From the NCBI RefSeq assembly GCF_032911445.1, contig NZ_JAWJEJ010000001.1:496001-560000 (forward strand): 64,000 nt of DNA. Direction: 5' to 3'. This document shows positions 16,925 to 25,902 of this stretch, one piece after another; within the stretch, counting starts at the first letter, position 1; every line of letters starts with the position of its first letter. The DNA comes from Sphingomonas sp. HF-S4 (GTDB lineage Bacteria; Pseudomonadota; Alphaproteobacteria; Sphingomonadales; Sphingomonadaceae). The position numbers and the translations under genes are program-made. The notes beneath the pieces are model-generated. The model was not told where the DNA came from. It saw only the letters and a program-made list of their open reading frames with translations, and made no database searches.

Positions 16925-17281
16925 GGCGGCGCCCGCGATCTCTCCGCGGTCGATCGTCGCCTGCATGGCCGCTGGGTGACTGCGTGGCGGGGATATCCAT
17001 TGCCTATGTGCGGGCTGAAGGCAGCGCGCCGCGGGATCTGGCAAATGGGATTTGAGCGGCCGGAAGCGTATCGTCGCAATCGCCGTGCCCTGGATCCCGC
17101 GCCGCCCGGTCGGCGGTGCTCCATCAAGGGGAACGTTTCCGCCCAAGGCGAACGAATCTATAATTTTCCCGGATCACGGACGTATTCGGAGGTCCGGATC
17201 GACGTTCGCAACGGGGAGCGTTGGTTTTGCTCGGCAGCGGACGCTGCGCGCCACGGATGGCGGCCCGTTCGCCAGCGCTGA
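16925..17281 (+). pseudogene. Decayed thermonuclease-like gene with C-terminal sunset domain
   Basis: One plus-strand frame shows pieces of a staphylococcal-nuclease-like protein: AVDRRLHGRWVTA (compare the DRYGR region), then KAARRGIWQMGFERPEAYRR (the typical nuclease C-terminus), then CSIKGNVSAQGERIYNFPGS and RIDVRNGERWFCSAADA, a sunset/excalibur-like tail. The segment AYVRAE that should sit between the first two appears in another frame (around 17005-17025), so there are compensating indels. The N-terminus is missing, with a stop at 16922-16924. No proper start or ribosome binding site exists. It is read as a truncated, frameshifted pseudogene; an ORF from GTG at 16976 could still make the tail. 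Confidence 0.55.
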
Positions 17282-17335
17282 CCTGGCAGATCCTGCACGC
17301 AGGTCAGGGGTCGGCGATGAGGCCGGGTCGGCGCC

Positions 17336-17416
17336 ATGCAAGACGACCTGAAGAGTATTGCGGATATTGTACAGCAGAGCTGTGAATCCGCTATGGACGA
17401 GATAAAGTACAGATGA
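17336..17416 (+). CDS. Possible 26-residue upstream ORF coupled to the HTH gene
   Basis: An ATG at 17336 opens a 26-codon frame (MQDDLKSIADIVQQSCES then AMDEIKYR) whose TGA overlaps the ATG at 17413 of the next frame as ATGA. The composition is amphipathic and protein-like. It has no clear ribosome binding site. It could be a regulatory leader for the HTH gene or a remnant of something longer. Confidence 0.3.
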   Translation: MQDDLKSIADIVQQSCESAMDEIKYR

Positions 17417-17487
17417 CTGTCTTTACCTTACAATATCTCGCCTGCACCCTATCCCAACAACATCCGAACCGGAGGAGATCGGGGCTC

Positions 17488-17931
17488 GTGGACGGATATG
17501 CGCGGTTGTCGGATAGGCAGAAGGAGTGTCTGCGGCTCGTCGGTCAAGGCTACACGTCAAAGCAGATCGGCCGGTTCCTCACCATCAGTGACCGCACCGT
17601 CGACAATCACATTTATCTAGCGCTCGAGCTTATCGGTGCCTCCAGCCGTGCCGAAGCGGCCCGCGCGCTGGCGGCCCAGGAGGCTGAGCGGAGTCTACCT
17701 AAGCAGCCGCCAGCGCTTGCCCAGACTCCCGAAATCCCGCCATCTGAGCGTATCGCGGTCGACGCCGTACCATATCGGTTCCGTCGTTTCGTGCCGCCGC
17801 TGGGAGGAGTCCGCAACACAATCGCCGCCGAGCAGAAAATCTACGCAGTCGTCCGCGTAGCCGTGCTCGGTATCGCTAGCGTCATTGCTTTGAGCCTGAC
17901 AGCCGCCGTGCTGCTCTGGCTGATCCGCTAA
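17488..17931 (+). CDS. Membrane-tethered LuxR-type helix-turn-helix protein
   Basis: About 147 residues. The N-terminal 60 residues are a LuxR/GerE helix-turn-helix (LSDRQKECLRLVGQGYTSKQ then IGRFLTISDRTVDNHI). A Pro-rich linker follows, then a single C-terminal transmembrane helix (VRVAVLGIASVIALSLTAAV). There is no receiver or autoinducer domain, so it would bind DNA while anchored in the inner membrane. GGAGGAG 10 nt before the GTG at 17488 supports this start. An in-frame ATG at 17413, overlapping an upstream short ORF, would add 25 residues. Three small unknown genes follow on the same strand and may be co-transcribed. Confidence 0.78.
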   Translation: MDGYARLSDRQKECLRLVGQGYTSKQIGRFLTISDRTVDNHIYLALELIGASSRAEAARALAAQEAERSLPKQPPALAQTPEIPPSERIAVDAVPYRFRRFVPPLGGVRNTIAAEQKIYAVVRVAVLGIASVIALSLTAAVLLWLIR

Positions 17932-17990
17932 CTTCCACCGCCCCCAACCAGAACGACGCGAGAAGCCGCTTCTCGCGAAAGGAGACCTGT

Positions 17991-18362
17991 ATGTATCGCA
18001 TTCCCCAATCGACGGTCCTTGCCCTCGCGGCCGAAACGCGCTCCGCGATCGGTGCCACCGATCGCGCGATCCACGCCGGCACCCAGCTTCTCACCTCTTT
18101 GATCGAAGGCGCTGCCGCAACGAATCTTCCGATTTCCGCTACCCAGCGGCTGTTGACTCGGGCGCATGCCCATTCGGGTAAATTACTCGAAGGCCGCCAG
18201 GGTCTCTGCGACTTGATCGCCGCGATGACGGTGGTCAAGCACGCCAGCGATCAGCGCGAGCTGGCTTTTGGCTGTCCCAAGGGCCTGCCGGAGTCTAACG
18301 CGCCGGTCATGCCTGATTTCTTCACGGGGGCCGGACTTGCCTCCGCGCCGCCGACCGCGTGA
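17991..18362 (+). CDS. Small protein of unknown function
   Basis: A 123-residue protein starting MYRIPQSTVLALAAETRSAI, preceded by GAAAGGAGA at good distance. It is mostly helical by composition (residues 10-85), with no signal peptide or membrane segment and a Pro/Gly-rich tail. I do not recognise the family. The helical, Ala-rich core recalls phasin-like or structural proteins, but that is only an impression. It lies 59 nt after the tethered HTH gene and before a membrane protein on the same strand. Confidence 0.7.
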   Translation: MYRIPQSTVLALAAETRSAIGATDRAIHAGTQLLTSLIEGAAATNLPISATQRLLTRAHAHSGKLLEGRQGLCDLIAAMTVVKHASDQRELAFGCPKGLPESNAPVMPDFFTGAGLASAPPTA

Positions 18363-18411
18363 ACCATCAAGCCATTTGACCTGAAAGACAGCGCGATGTT
18401 CGAGGACTTCG

Positions 18412-18843
18412 ATGGTAGTAGCGCTACTCTTCTGGCTCCTCGCCTTTTTGTGCTGCGGTTTCGCCGCTTGCTATGGCGGGCGCAGTGGGAGGCGCGTGGC
18501 GGCGGCCGCCCTGCTGGCAACCGCCACCACCACCCTGGTGCCGGACGGCAATTCCTGGCTCGCTCCCAACCTATGGGTGCTCGCCATCGACACGCTGTTG
18601 CTAACCGCCTTGATCGCGATCGCTTTGCGCTCAGACCGGTGGTTTCCCATCTGGAGTGCGGGGCTTCAGCTGGTTGGCGTGACCGTACATCTCGGGAGCA
18701 TCCTGGCGCCGGGCTACGCGCGGGATGTATACTTCCTGCTGCAGGCATTGTGGGCGGTGCCGGTGCTGATGGCATTGGTGATCGGAGTCGTACTCGACCG
18801 ACGTGCGAGTATCGACGATGACCCGCAGGCGCGACGTCGCTGA
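18412..18843 (+). CDS. Small inner-membrane protein of unknown function
   Basis: A 143-residue protein with about four hydrophobic helices (residues 1-20, 28-45, 52-72, 80-125) and a charged C-terminus (DRRASIDDDPQARRR). GAGGA lies 5 nt before the ATG. No family is recognised. Its 3' end overlaps the start of the next gene, suggesting translational coupling. Confidence 0.7.
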   Translation: MVVALLFWLLAFLCCGFAACYGGRSGRRVAAAALLATATTTLVPDGNSWLAPNLWVLAIDTLLLTALIAIALRSDRWFPIWSAGLQLVGVTVHLGSILAPGYARDVYFLLQALWAVPVLMALVIGVVLDRRASIDDDPQARRR

Positions 18844-19162
18844 GCAGGCACGGGGAACAGTGCATCGCCGCGCGTGCGACCGCCTGCTCTGGCGCCTCGA
18901 GCGTCCGCGACGCGAACTGCGCCAAATTCTTGCGAGAACGGGCGCGCTGATCGTCCCGATGCCGCGACGCGACGTCGAGCATCTGCTCTGCTGGTTCGAC
19001 GCAGTGGAGGCGGAAGACGAGGACGCGATGCCCGTCAGGGTCGCCATCGAAGATCGCATCGAGACGCTGATCGCCTGCCTGGATGCGCTCGATACCGATC
19101 CCGACCTCGAAGACGATCTCGATGATGTGGACGACCTCGAGCCTGATGACAGAGTCGCTTGA
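18818..19162 (+). CDS. Small acidic-tailed protein of unknown function
   Basis: About 114 residues. The N-terminal part is strongly basic (MTRRRDVAEQARGTVHRRAC) and the C-terminus strongly acidic (DTDPDLEDDLDDVDDLEPDD), which is unusual. No motif is recognised. The ATG at 18818 is preferred over 18803; either way it overlaps the preceding membrane-protein gene by 26-41 nt. The acidic tail suggests a nucleic-acid mimic or chaperone-like role, but this is speculation. Confidence 0.6.
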   Translation: MTRRRDVAEQARGTVHRRACDRLLWRLERPRRELRQILARTGALIVPMPRRDVEHLLCWFDAVEAEDEDAMPVRVAIEDRIETLIACLDALDTDPDLEDDLDDVDDLEPDDRVA

Positions 19163-19460
19163 GCAGGGTTGACCCCGGCGGTGTTCGGTCAGGCGGTGTC
19201 GCAAAGATCGTGAATTGGGTGTCGCCGCCCGTTCGCAGTCCGCTTCGCAAGGCCGCCCGTGACCAGGGCAGGGCCAAGTAGGAGCCTTCGCGGTCCGCAT
19301 AGATCGTTGGGTCGAAGCGCCATCTTGTCCCACCGCGAGGCCGGCTTGGCATTTCGCAAATTCGACAACTCGATCCGCCTTTCGAGCGCGCCCGCGGCGC
19401 GTATCCGACGATCGCGCGAATAAGATTGCGGTAAGGCTGCTTCGCTACTGTTCGGTGGAG

Positions 19461-21584
19461 ATGACCGTGCGACTTTCGATAGCCACTCGCGTGTCCCTGG
19501 CCTGCAGCGGGGTGCTAATTCTGTCGCTCTTGTTGCTCGCCATGGGGCTCGCCGTGGGCAAGGGCATTCGCGATGCGAATGGCCGCGTGGAAACGTTGAG
19601 CCACATACTAGGGCAGATCGGCGATCACGGCGCCGCCCAGGCGCGCCTGAGGCTCGCGGTCGGTGACCTGACTAGGGCTGCCGAAGCGGGGAAGACCGTC
19701 CCGGCAGCGCGCTGGGAGCGGCTGTCGCGCAAGATCGACGCGTTCGAGCAGGAGTACATTCTCCCCCCCGCCGGCGGTCCGGCCTCATCGGTCGTGTCCG
19801 AAGGAGCGCTAGGGCGTGCCCGGTTCGCCGCGCAACGCTTCGCAGCCAATTGCCGCCGGCTTCTAGCAACGGCGCGAAGCAATTCTTCCGCGGTCAAATC
19901 AGCGATGCCGCCCTTTCTCGCCTCCCTGAAGGCGACCGAACAGGCAAACCTCGAAGCAAGCGCTGCGGTCACTCGACAAATCGCCGAGACCGCCAAACAG
20001 AACGCACGCGACAGTGATCGCGATATCTACAGCGTGCTGGCAGGCGGGCTCGTCATCGTCACGATCTTTTTCTGGATGACGGTCTGGTTGAGATCGCAAT
20101 TGCTTGCACCGATCGAGAACATCGCCACCAGCCTGCGCGAATTCGATAACGAGAAGGCGCCCGCGGCGATCCCGGGTCTGGCGCGTGCAGACGAGCTTGG
20201 CGACCTCGCCCGCGGGCTCGCCGAGTATCGCGCTGCGGTCGACGAGCGGCGATCTGCCGAACGCCGGGCAGCATTCCTCGCGCATCACGACACACTTACC
20301 GGGCTCGCCAACCGCCTGCTTTTCGAGGACCGCCTCGCACACGAACTCGTTCGCGCACGGCGATCGGGGGATCGTGTCGCGGTATTCGCGATCGACGTCG
20401 ACAACTTCAAGGCGATCAACGATCGTCTTGGCCATGCCGGTGGCGATCGCGCATTGCGTCGCATGGCGGATCTGCTCGCGGGTTCGGTGCGAAGCGACGA
20501 CCTGGTCGCTCGTCTTGGTGGCGACGAATTCGCCATCATCCAGGTTGCCCCATCGCAACCGGCGGCTGCGGAAGCTTTGGTGTCGCGCTTGTTCACGGCC
20601 ATGCGTGCGACGGTCTCCGAGGAAATCGCGTTGCGGGCCAGCATCGGTATCGCCATCTCGCATTCAGAATGGGAAGGTGAGAATCTGTACGATCTGGCGG
20701 ACCTGGCCCTCTACCGGGCGAAGTCGGCGGGGCGGAACACCGTCCGCTTTTTCGATGCAAGCCTCAAGGAACAGGAGAGCATGCGCGTGCAACTGGCCCG
20801 CGACTTGGAGCAGGCGCTCGCGGCCAACGAACTTCATCTCGTCTATCAGCCGATCTCCGACACAGGGTCGCTGGAGATTCGCGGCTTCGAGGCGCTGCTG
20901 CGATGGAAACACCCTTTGCTCGGGGAAATTCCGCCCGATCGGTTCATTCCGATCGCTGAGTCCGCCGGCCTGATCGATGGCATCGGCGCCTGGGTCGCGG
21001 AGCAGGCAATGGCTGCCGCTGCCCTGTGGCCCGAGGACATAGCGCTCTCGCTCAATCTGTCTCCGATCCAGTTTCGTCGACCCGGTTTGGCCGCACAGCT
21101 CCTCCGGATCGCCCAAGAATCCAATTTGGCTTTTGCGCGGCTCGAGTTCGAGGTGACCGAGAGTGCCACCCTGCTTGGGTTCCACCGCGAAGAAGTGCTG
21201 CTTGCGCTGAGATCGCTGCAGCAGGCAGGCGCCCGGATCGTGATGGACGATTTCGGCACGGGTCATTCGTCGCTGAGCAACCTCAAGGACTTCACCTTCG
21301 ACAAGCTCAAGATCGATCGCAGCTTCGTTGGGGTGATGTGCGATCATGCTCCCTCTGCCTCGATCGTGCGGGCCACGATAGGGTTGGGCAAAAGCCTGGG
21401 GCTCACGATCGTTGCCGAAGGCGTCGAGGACCATGCTCAGCTCGCGCAGCTCAGGGAATGGGGTTGCGACCAGGTGCAAGGCTTTCTGGTGGGCCGGCCC
21501 GAAGACGTGCACGGTTTCGCGCCCGACCAAGCGTGGTCCTGCGTCCGTGCCAAATCCGTGACGTGCGCACCGGACGCTGGTTGA
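19461..21584 (+). CDS. Membrane GGDEF-EAL c-di-GMP signalling protein
   Basis: About 707 residues. Two transmembrane helices (about 8-30 and 190-212) flank a periplasmic helical sensor region. A HAMP-like segment follows, then GGDEF (active site LARLGGDEFAI, with an inhibitory-site RSDD five residues before it) and EAL (GFEALLRW, DDFGTGHSSL, LKIDRSF, VVAEGVED). Both active sites look intact, so it could make or break c-di-GMP. Starts at GTG 19455, ATG 19461 and GTG 19467 are all possible; GGTGGAG at 19454-19460 best suits the last. No partner gene is evident. Confidence 0.9.
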   Translation: MTVRLSIATRVSLACSGVLILSLLLLAMGLAVGKGIRDANGRVETLSHILGQIGDHGAAQARLRLAVGDLTRAAEAGKTVPAARWERLSRKIDAFEQEYILPPAGGPASSVVSEGALGRARFAAQRFAANCRRLLATARSNSSAVKSAMPPFLASLKATEQANLEASAAVTRQIAETAKQNARDSDRDIYSVLAGGLVIVTIFFWMTVWLRSQLLAPIENIATSLREFDNEKAPAAIPGLARADELGDLARGLAEYRAAVDERRSAERRAAFLAHHDTLTGLANRLLFEDRLAHELVRARRSGDRVAVFAIDVDNFKAINDRLGHAGGDRALRRMADLLAGSVRSDDLVARLGGDEFAIIQVAPSQPAAAEALVSRLFTAMRATVSEEIALRASIGIAISHSEWEGENLYDLADLALYRAKSAGRNTVRFFDASLKEQESMRVQLARDLEQALAANELHLVYQPISDTGSLEIRGFEALLRWKHPLLGEIPPDRFIPIAESAGLIDGIGAWVAEQAMAAAALWPEDIALSLNLSPIQFRRPGLAAQLLRIAQESNLAFARLEFEVTESATLLGFHREEVLLALRSLQQAGARIVMDDFGTGHSSLSNLKDFTFDKLKIDRSFVGVMCDHAPSASIVRATIGLGKSLGLTIVAEGVEDHAQLAQLREWGCDQVQGFLVGRPEDVHGFAPDQAWSCVRAKSVTCAPDAG

Positions 21585-21727
21585 AGCGACCAGCGTGGCA
21601 GTTCGGAGACACGCGAGAGCCTCGCGTGCACGGGCTTCTCATTTCTCCCGTTGCGACTGCGTCGAGCCAGCCTGGCAACCCAGCCGGGGTGACGCGTGCA
21701 CCTCGGCGGGGAGCCTGGCGCCGGGCG

Positions 21728-22669
21728 CTATCGCCGGACCGCGACGATGCGCGGCAAAGCACGGATCGGTTCGACCGTGATGTCCCGAAACCATGTCTCG
21801 GCGCCCTCGGACTGAAGCTGGATGTGGCCATGAGTCAACGGGCGGCGACTCCCATCCGGGAGAATGGTCGCGATGTCGCGAACTTCGCCGACCGGCACGC
21901 CGTTGACGACATGCACGGCGCGGTCCGCAACGACATAAAGGTCCAGTGTATTCCAATGCCCGACGGGGCGCTCTGCATCTGTCGCCGCTTCGACGTTCCA
22001 GGTCGCCGTCCCGTTGATCATGTCGATTGGGCGACCTCCGACATGGAAGCGCAGGTGCGGCGCAATCAGCGCATCATCAAAGGCGACGGTCGTCCGGGCA
22101 CGCACCTGGCGGCCAACCGTCACGGCCATCCCGGTCGATCCCTTCATGATTTCGAACTCCATCGACGGTCGCCAAGTGCCGAACACTTCGCCAGGAGCGC
22201 CATGGGTGTGGTAGAGCAGTCCATTATTCTGAGGCGCGGCGGCGCGCGGCGCCCAAGTCTTCTCGCCCCACTTGTACTGCAATCGGAGATGATAGTCCCG
22301 CAGGTCCGCCTCGTGCACGAGGCTGCCCCAGGTCTCGCCTTTGATCCAGATGGCCGGGCGCCCGTCGATTTGGCGGACTGCGAAGTCGCCGCTCGTATCT
22401 CGCGTTGTGCCGATCGCCATGTCTCTAGGGTTGGACTTGTAGGTCACGGCGGGATCGGGATAGCCCAGCCAGGGCTGCCACCGGTCTAAGCTGCGGCCGT
22501 CGAATAGGGCAATCGGCCGCCCCGAGGGGGTGGGGATACCCCTTAAAGCAAGGTGCTGCCGCGTCGGCACAGGTGCCCCCGCAAGTGCGCGCGCCTGTTC
22601 CGCTGAATCCTGTGCCATTGCCGTTGCCGGCAACATCACGGCCACTACCAGCGCCCGATTGAGTATCAT
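21728..22669 (-). CDS. DUF1080 (3-keto-disaccharide hydrolase-like) secreted protein
   Basis: A 313-residue protein with a signal peptide (ILNRALVVAVMLPATAMAQ) cut after AMAQ. The mature part has the DUF1080 opening IALFDGRSLDRWQPW, NNGLLYHTHG (about residue 150), FEIMKGSTG, and the closing strand HIQLQSEGAETWFRDITVEP. DUF1080 domains have a concanavalin-like jelly-roll fold; characterised members hydrolyse 3-keto-glycosides. It is probably periplasmic. GAGGGAGA lies 7 nt before the ATG at 22669; an upstream in-frame start at 22765 lacks this. Confidence 0.85.
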   Translation of the reverse strand: MILNRALVVAVMLPATAMAQDSAEQARALAGAPVPTRQHLALRGIPTPSGRPIALFDGRSLDRWQPWLGYPDPAVTYKSNPRDMAIGTTRDTSGDFAVRQIDGRPAIWIKGETWGSLVHEADLRDYHLRLQYKWGEKTWAPRAAAPQNNGLLYHTHGAPGEVFGTWRPSMEFEIMKGSTGMAVTVGRQVRARTTVAFDDALIAPHLRFHVGGRPIDMINGTATWNVEAATDAERPVGHWNTLDLYVVADRAVHVVNGVPVGEVRDIATILPDGSRRPLTHGHIQLQSEGAETWFRDITVEPIRALPRIVAVRR

Positions 22670-22788
22670 GCAGCGATCTCCCTCTCGCCATCCTACGAAC
22701 ATCGAGCGGGTCGCGGCAAGCGAGCGCAAGGGAAGCCGGTGGCGTCGCATCGATCCTGATCCCACGCAGCGCGGCGCACATCAGGTAC

Positions 22789-23766
22789 TCAAAAATCGAC
22801 GGTTGCGCCCGGGCGCATCGCGAGAAATGCGCTGGCTATAATCCCTCGAGCGGCAAGGCCCGCAGCCAGTCGCTGCGCAGGCTCTTCGCAAGGCTCGTCC
22901 GTCAGCTTGAAGGTGCCCCAGTGCATGCCAACTGCCGCGCGCGCCTCAAGGTCGCGCATGATCTGGATCGCTTCCTCCGGGTCGGTGTGCTGGGCGGCCA
23001 TGAACCAGCGCGGATCATAAGCACCGATCGGCAGCAGCGCCAGGTCGGGCGGGCCGAATCGCTGGCGCATCGCTCGGAAGATTCTGCCGCTGCCGTATCC
23101 CGTGTCTCCAGCGAAATAGACGAGCGTGCCCCGAGACTCGACCATGAAGCCTCCCCAAAGGGCCATGCGCCTGTCCCGGAATCCCCGAGAGGACCAGTGC
23201 GTCGCGGGAACGATATGCACCCGGGTTCCGGAGGCGACTTCGAAGTCGTCGCCCCAGTCGCCGGCCGCGATACGTGCTTCGGGGATGCGGCGGCGGACGA
23301 TGACGTCGTTGCCGAGCGGCGTCACGATCAACGGCGCGTGCCGCCGGTGGAGCGCGCGCAAGGTCGTGATGTCGAGATGGTCGTAATGATTGTGAGAAAG
23401 CAAGACGACATCGATCGGTGGAAGATCCTCGAGCCTTATGCCGGGGGCCGCGACGCGACGTGGCCCTGCGAACGCAAGCGGACTGGCGCGATCGGACCAG
23501 ACTGGATCCGTCAATAGGTTCAGTCCTGCGTTTTGGATGAGCATGGTCGCGTGGCCGATCATGGTAATCCGCAGCCCTTCGACACGCGCCGCCGGGACCG
23601 TCGGCGTGACGGGGACTGATTTCGGCCAGGGATTGTCCGGAATCGAGCGCCTCCAGCGAAGCACCTCGCGCAGCGACCGATCGGTGTCCGGCTCGCCCGG
23701 GTTGAAGAAGCGGCGGCCGTCATAATGGTCGCTGGCCGGGCCGTTATAGTAGGGATTGCGTCGCAT
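22789..23766 (-). CDS. Metallo-beta-lactamase-fold hydrolase (NAPE-PLD/UlaG-like)
   Basis: A 325-residue protein with the metal-binding motif LLSHNHYDHLD (HxHxDH, about residues 125-133), THWSSRG, FAGDTGYG and MHWGTFKL, the pattern of NAPE-PLD-like MBL hydrolases. YNGPASDHYDGRRFFNPG at the start is typical of this family. The substrate is unknown; relatives cleave phosphodiesters. It appears cytosolic. GAGGA 8 nt upstream supports ATG 23766 rather than the frame's upper limit at 23808. It lies 119 nt upstream of the DUF1080 gene on the same strand. Confidence 0.88.
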   Translation of the reverse strand: MRRNPYYNGPASDHYDGRRFFNPGEPDTDRSLREVLRWRRSIPDNPWPKSVPVTPTVPAARVEGLRITMIGHATMLIQNAGLNLLTDPVWSDRASPLAFAGPRRVAAPGIRLEDLPPIDVVLLSHNHYDHLDITTLRALHRRHAPLIVTPLGNDVIVRRRIPEARIAAGDWGDDFEVASGTRVHIVPATHWSSRGFRDRRMALWGGFMVESRGTLVYFAGDTGYGSGRIFRAMRQRFGPPDLALLPIGAYDPRWFMAAQHTDPEEAIQIMRDLEARAAVGMHWGTFKLTDEPCEEPAQRLAAGLAARGIIASAFLAMRPGATVDF

Positions 23767-23880
23767 GATGGCGGATCCTCGGAAGCGCGCGGGGTCTGAC
23801 AGGAGCACAGGACCCCATGCGTGTCAGGCGGTGATGAGGGAAGCCTAGAGACGAGCCCCGGCATCGACCCGGCGACGGGA

Positions 23881-24219
23881 TCAGCGCTGTTTCTTGGCAA
23901 TGGTGGCAGTGAAATCCGGATCCTTGTTGGCCACCCAGTCGACGAACTTGCAGATGTTGGGATTGGCCAGCAGCCCCTCAACGTTCAAACCGTGGCGCTG
24001 GAGCTCGGAATTGCTGAAATTGGCCGTCAGCGTCTGCTGGCAGATCGAGTGCATCGGCACGACATCGCGCCCGCCACGGCTCTTGGGCACGGGGTGGTGC
24101 CAAATGATGGTCTTGCCAGTGGGCCTGCCGCACAGCCAGCAAAGTGCCGGCGGCGCCGGTGGCGCGTCCTCGCGATGCGAATCGCCATACGGATCATGTT
24201 TCGAGTGCTTGCGGGCCAT
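23881..24219 (-). CDS. HNH-fold nuclease-like protein
   Basis: A 112-residue protein with CWLCGRPTG (CxxC), WHHPVPKSRGG (the HH of the HNH motif) and MHSICQQTL (the second metal pair, His-x2-Cys). This is a compact single-domain HNH/zinc-ribbon protein. The N-terminus is polar and disordered (ARKHSKHDPYGDSHREDA). It could be a DNA endonuclease, but free-standing small HNH proteins often have unknown roles. No toxin or restriction partner lies nearby. Confidence 0.78.
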   Translation of the reverse strand: MARKHSKHDPYGDSHREDAPPAPPALCWLCGRPTGKTIIWHHPVPKSRGGRDVVPMHSICQQTLTANFSNSELQRHGLNVEGLLANPNICKFVDWVANKDPDFTATIAKKQR

Positions 24220-24552
24220 GCATCCAACTATCGTGACGCGTAGCGCTTTGCCATCTCGGCATGTGGGCGGCGAGCACTCGGATAAAATGTCCCTTGCCAG
24301 CTGAGAAGACTCCTAACGTCGATGCCTTGAGTGCAGTGCGAGGGTTCGGACGTGCTGCCGCCCCGCCCAACGCTGCGATTGCACTCGCGACACCGTGCCG
24401 CCGCCCAAAGCCGAGCCGTTTTGCACCATCGGGAAACCCAGCGTTTCCGTCCGGCCTGTCCGGAAACGATGCGGAAGGGCTGGGCGAGACTTATCTGAAG
24501 GGAAAGGCCTGCCATGGCACGCATGGCGCGCGCGACGGGATCGAACATAGAT
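24220..24552. other. Divergent intergenic region
   Basis: About 330 bp between the leftward HNH gene and the rightward flavin oxidoreductase. No protein-like frame with a ribosome binding site was seen on either strand; it presumably holds both promoters. Confidence 0.45.
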
Positions 24553-25569
24553 ATGAAGAAGATCGGCTTTCTCTCGTTCGGCCATTGGTCGGGCGCACCC
24601 TATTCGGCGACGCGCTCGGCGTCCGATGTGCTGCTCCAGTCGATAGACCTCGCAATCGCCGCGGAAGAACTCGGCGCCGACGGCGCCTATTTCCGGGTTC
24701 ATCATTTCGCGCGTCAGCTTGCGTCCCCGTTCCCGCTGCTGGCGGCAGTCGGCGCGCGGACGAAGCGGATCGAGATCGGAACCGGCGTGATCGACATGCG
24801 CTACGAAAACCCTTTCTACATGGCCGAGGATGCAGGCGCCGCTGACCTGATCAGCCGCGGGCGTCTGCAACTGGGGATCAGCCGGGGATCGCCCGAGCAA
24901 GTAATCGAGGGATGGCGCCATTTCGGCTATGCACCCGCTGAAGGCGAAAGCGATGCCGATATGGGCCGTCGGCACGGCGAGGTGTTGCTCGACCTGTTGC
25001 GGGGCGAGGGCTTCGCACAGCCCAATCCGCGACCGATGTTCCCCAACCCGCCGGGCCTGCTGCGCCTGGAACCCCATTCGGAGGGATTGCGCCGACGGAT
25101 ATGGTGGGGCTCCGCGTCCAATGCGACGGCGCTCTGGGCCGCGCAGAAGGGCATGAACCTGCAGAGCTCGACCCTTAAGGCCGACGAGGGCGGCGAGGCC
25201 TTCCATGTCCAACAGGCCAGGCAGATTCGATTGTACCGCCAGGCATGGAAGGAAGCGGGGCACGACTGGGAGCCGCGCGTCTCGGTGTCGCGCTCGATCT
25301 TCGCGCTGATGAACGATCAGGACCGCGACTATTTTGGGCGGGGTGACGATAGCGACCAGACCGGTGTCATCGACAACATGCGCGCGGTGTTCGGACGCTC
25401 ATATGCGGCTGAGCCGGAGCGTCTGATCGAGCAGTTGCGGCTGGACGAGGCAATAGCGGAGGCGGACACCATCCTGCTGACCGTGCCGAATCAGCTGGGC
25501 GTCGACAATAATGCGCACGTGCTTGAGAGCATCCTCAACCATGTCGCGCCGGCGCTCGGTTGGCGCTGA
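24553..25569 (+). CDS. LLM class flavin-dependent oxidoreductase
   Basis: A 338-residue luciferase-like monooxygenase. It starts KKIGFLSFGHW, then has LAIAAEELGADGAYFRVHHF, PLLAAVGARTKRIEIGTGVI and RLQLGISRGSPEQVIEG, all conserved positions of the bacterial luciferase TIM barrel that bind FMN. It would use reduced flavin or F420-like cofactor to oxidise an unknown organic substrate. The ATG at 24553 is preferred because the conserved strand begins right after it; the frame extends to 24514. It stands alone and ends at a hairpin. Confidence 0.88.
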   Translation: MKKIGFLSFGHWSGAPYSATRSASDVLLQSIDLAIAAEELGADGAYFRVHHFARQLASPFPLLAAVGARTKRIEIGTGVIDMRYENPFYMAEDAGAADLISRGRLQLGISRGSPEQVIEGWRHFGYAPAEGESDADMGRRHGEVLLDLLRGEGFAQPNPRPMFPNPPGLLRLEPHSEGLRRRIWWGSASNATALWAAQKGMNLQSSTLKADEGGEAFHVQQARQIRLYRQAWKEAGHDWEPRVSVSRSIFALMNDQDRDYFGRGDDSDQTGVIDNMRAVFGRSYAAEPERLIEQLRLDEAIAEADTILLTVPNQLGVDNNAHVLESILNHVAPALGWR

Positions 25570-25588
25570 GCCTGGCCCCCATCCTGGT

Positions 25589-25610
25589 CCGTGCCGGCTC
25601 CCCGGCACGG
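25589..25610. terminator. Hairpin between convergent genes
   Basis: CCGTGCCGG and CCGGCACGG form a perfect 9-bp stem around a CTCC loop, 20 nt after the oxidoreductase stop and just past the stop of the leftward small gene. It probably ends both transcripts. Confidence 0.6.
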
Positions 25611-25620
25611 GCGGGCCGGC

Positions 25621-25902
25621 TCAGCGTTGGCTTGCCGCGGGAAGGCGCTCCACCAATTGGGCGATCGCCGCGCCGATGAACTGATCGGCAAGCGCGCCGT
25701 CGAGTTGGACCGGGCGCTCGAGCGTCAGCCTTGCGACGTCGCGATGAGGATCGTCGAGCGCACGCCAGGCGCGCACCGCGCGCTCCAGGCTGGTGACTTC
25801 GGCAAGCTCCTCCTCTCCCCGGGGGACGTTCTCTAGGGAGGCACTCATCCGCCAGTCGATTTCGGGCGTCTTGGTGGGATCGTCCCGGGTGGCTTCGGTC
25901 AT
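25621..25902 (-). CDS. Small protein of unknown function
   Basis: A 93-residue protein, charged and helical, with GGGAG before the ATG. The middle (EEELAEVTSLERAVRAWRAL then DDPHRDVARLTLERP) is coiled-coil-like. I do not recognise it. It is convergent with the flavin oxidoreductase. Confidence 0.6.
   Translation of the reverse strand: MTEATRDDPTKTPEIDWRMSASLENVPRGEEELAEVTSLERAVRAWRALDDPHRDVARLTLERPVQLDGALADQFIGAAIAQLVERLPAASQR

Noticed and set aside
19163..19352. Minus-strand protein-like stretch (RWRFDPTIYADREGSYLALP)
   Set aside because: No ribosome binding site and it runs antisense through the acidic-tailed gene.
21026..22489. 487-codon plus-strand open frame
   Set aside because: Overlaps the EAL domain out of frame and then runs antisense to the DUF1080 gene; high-GC shadow.
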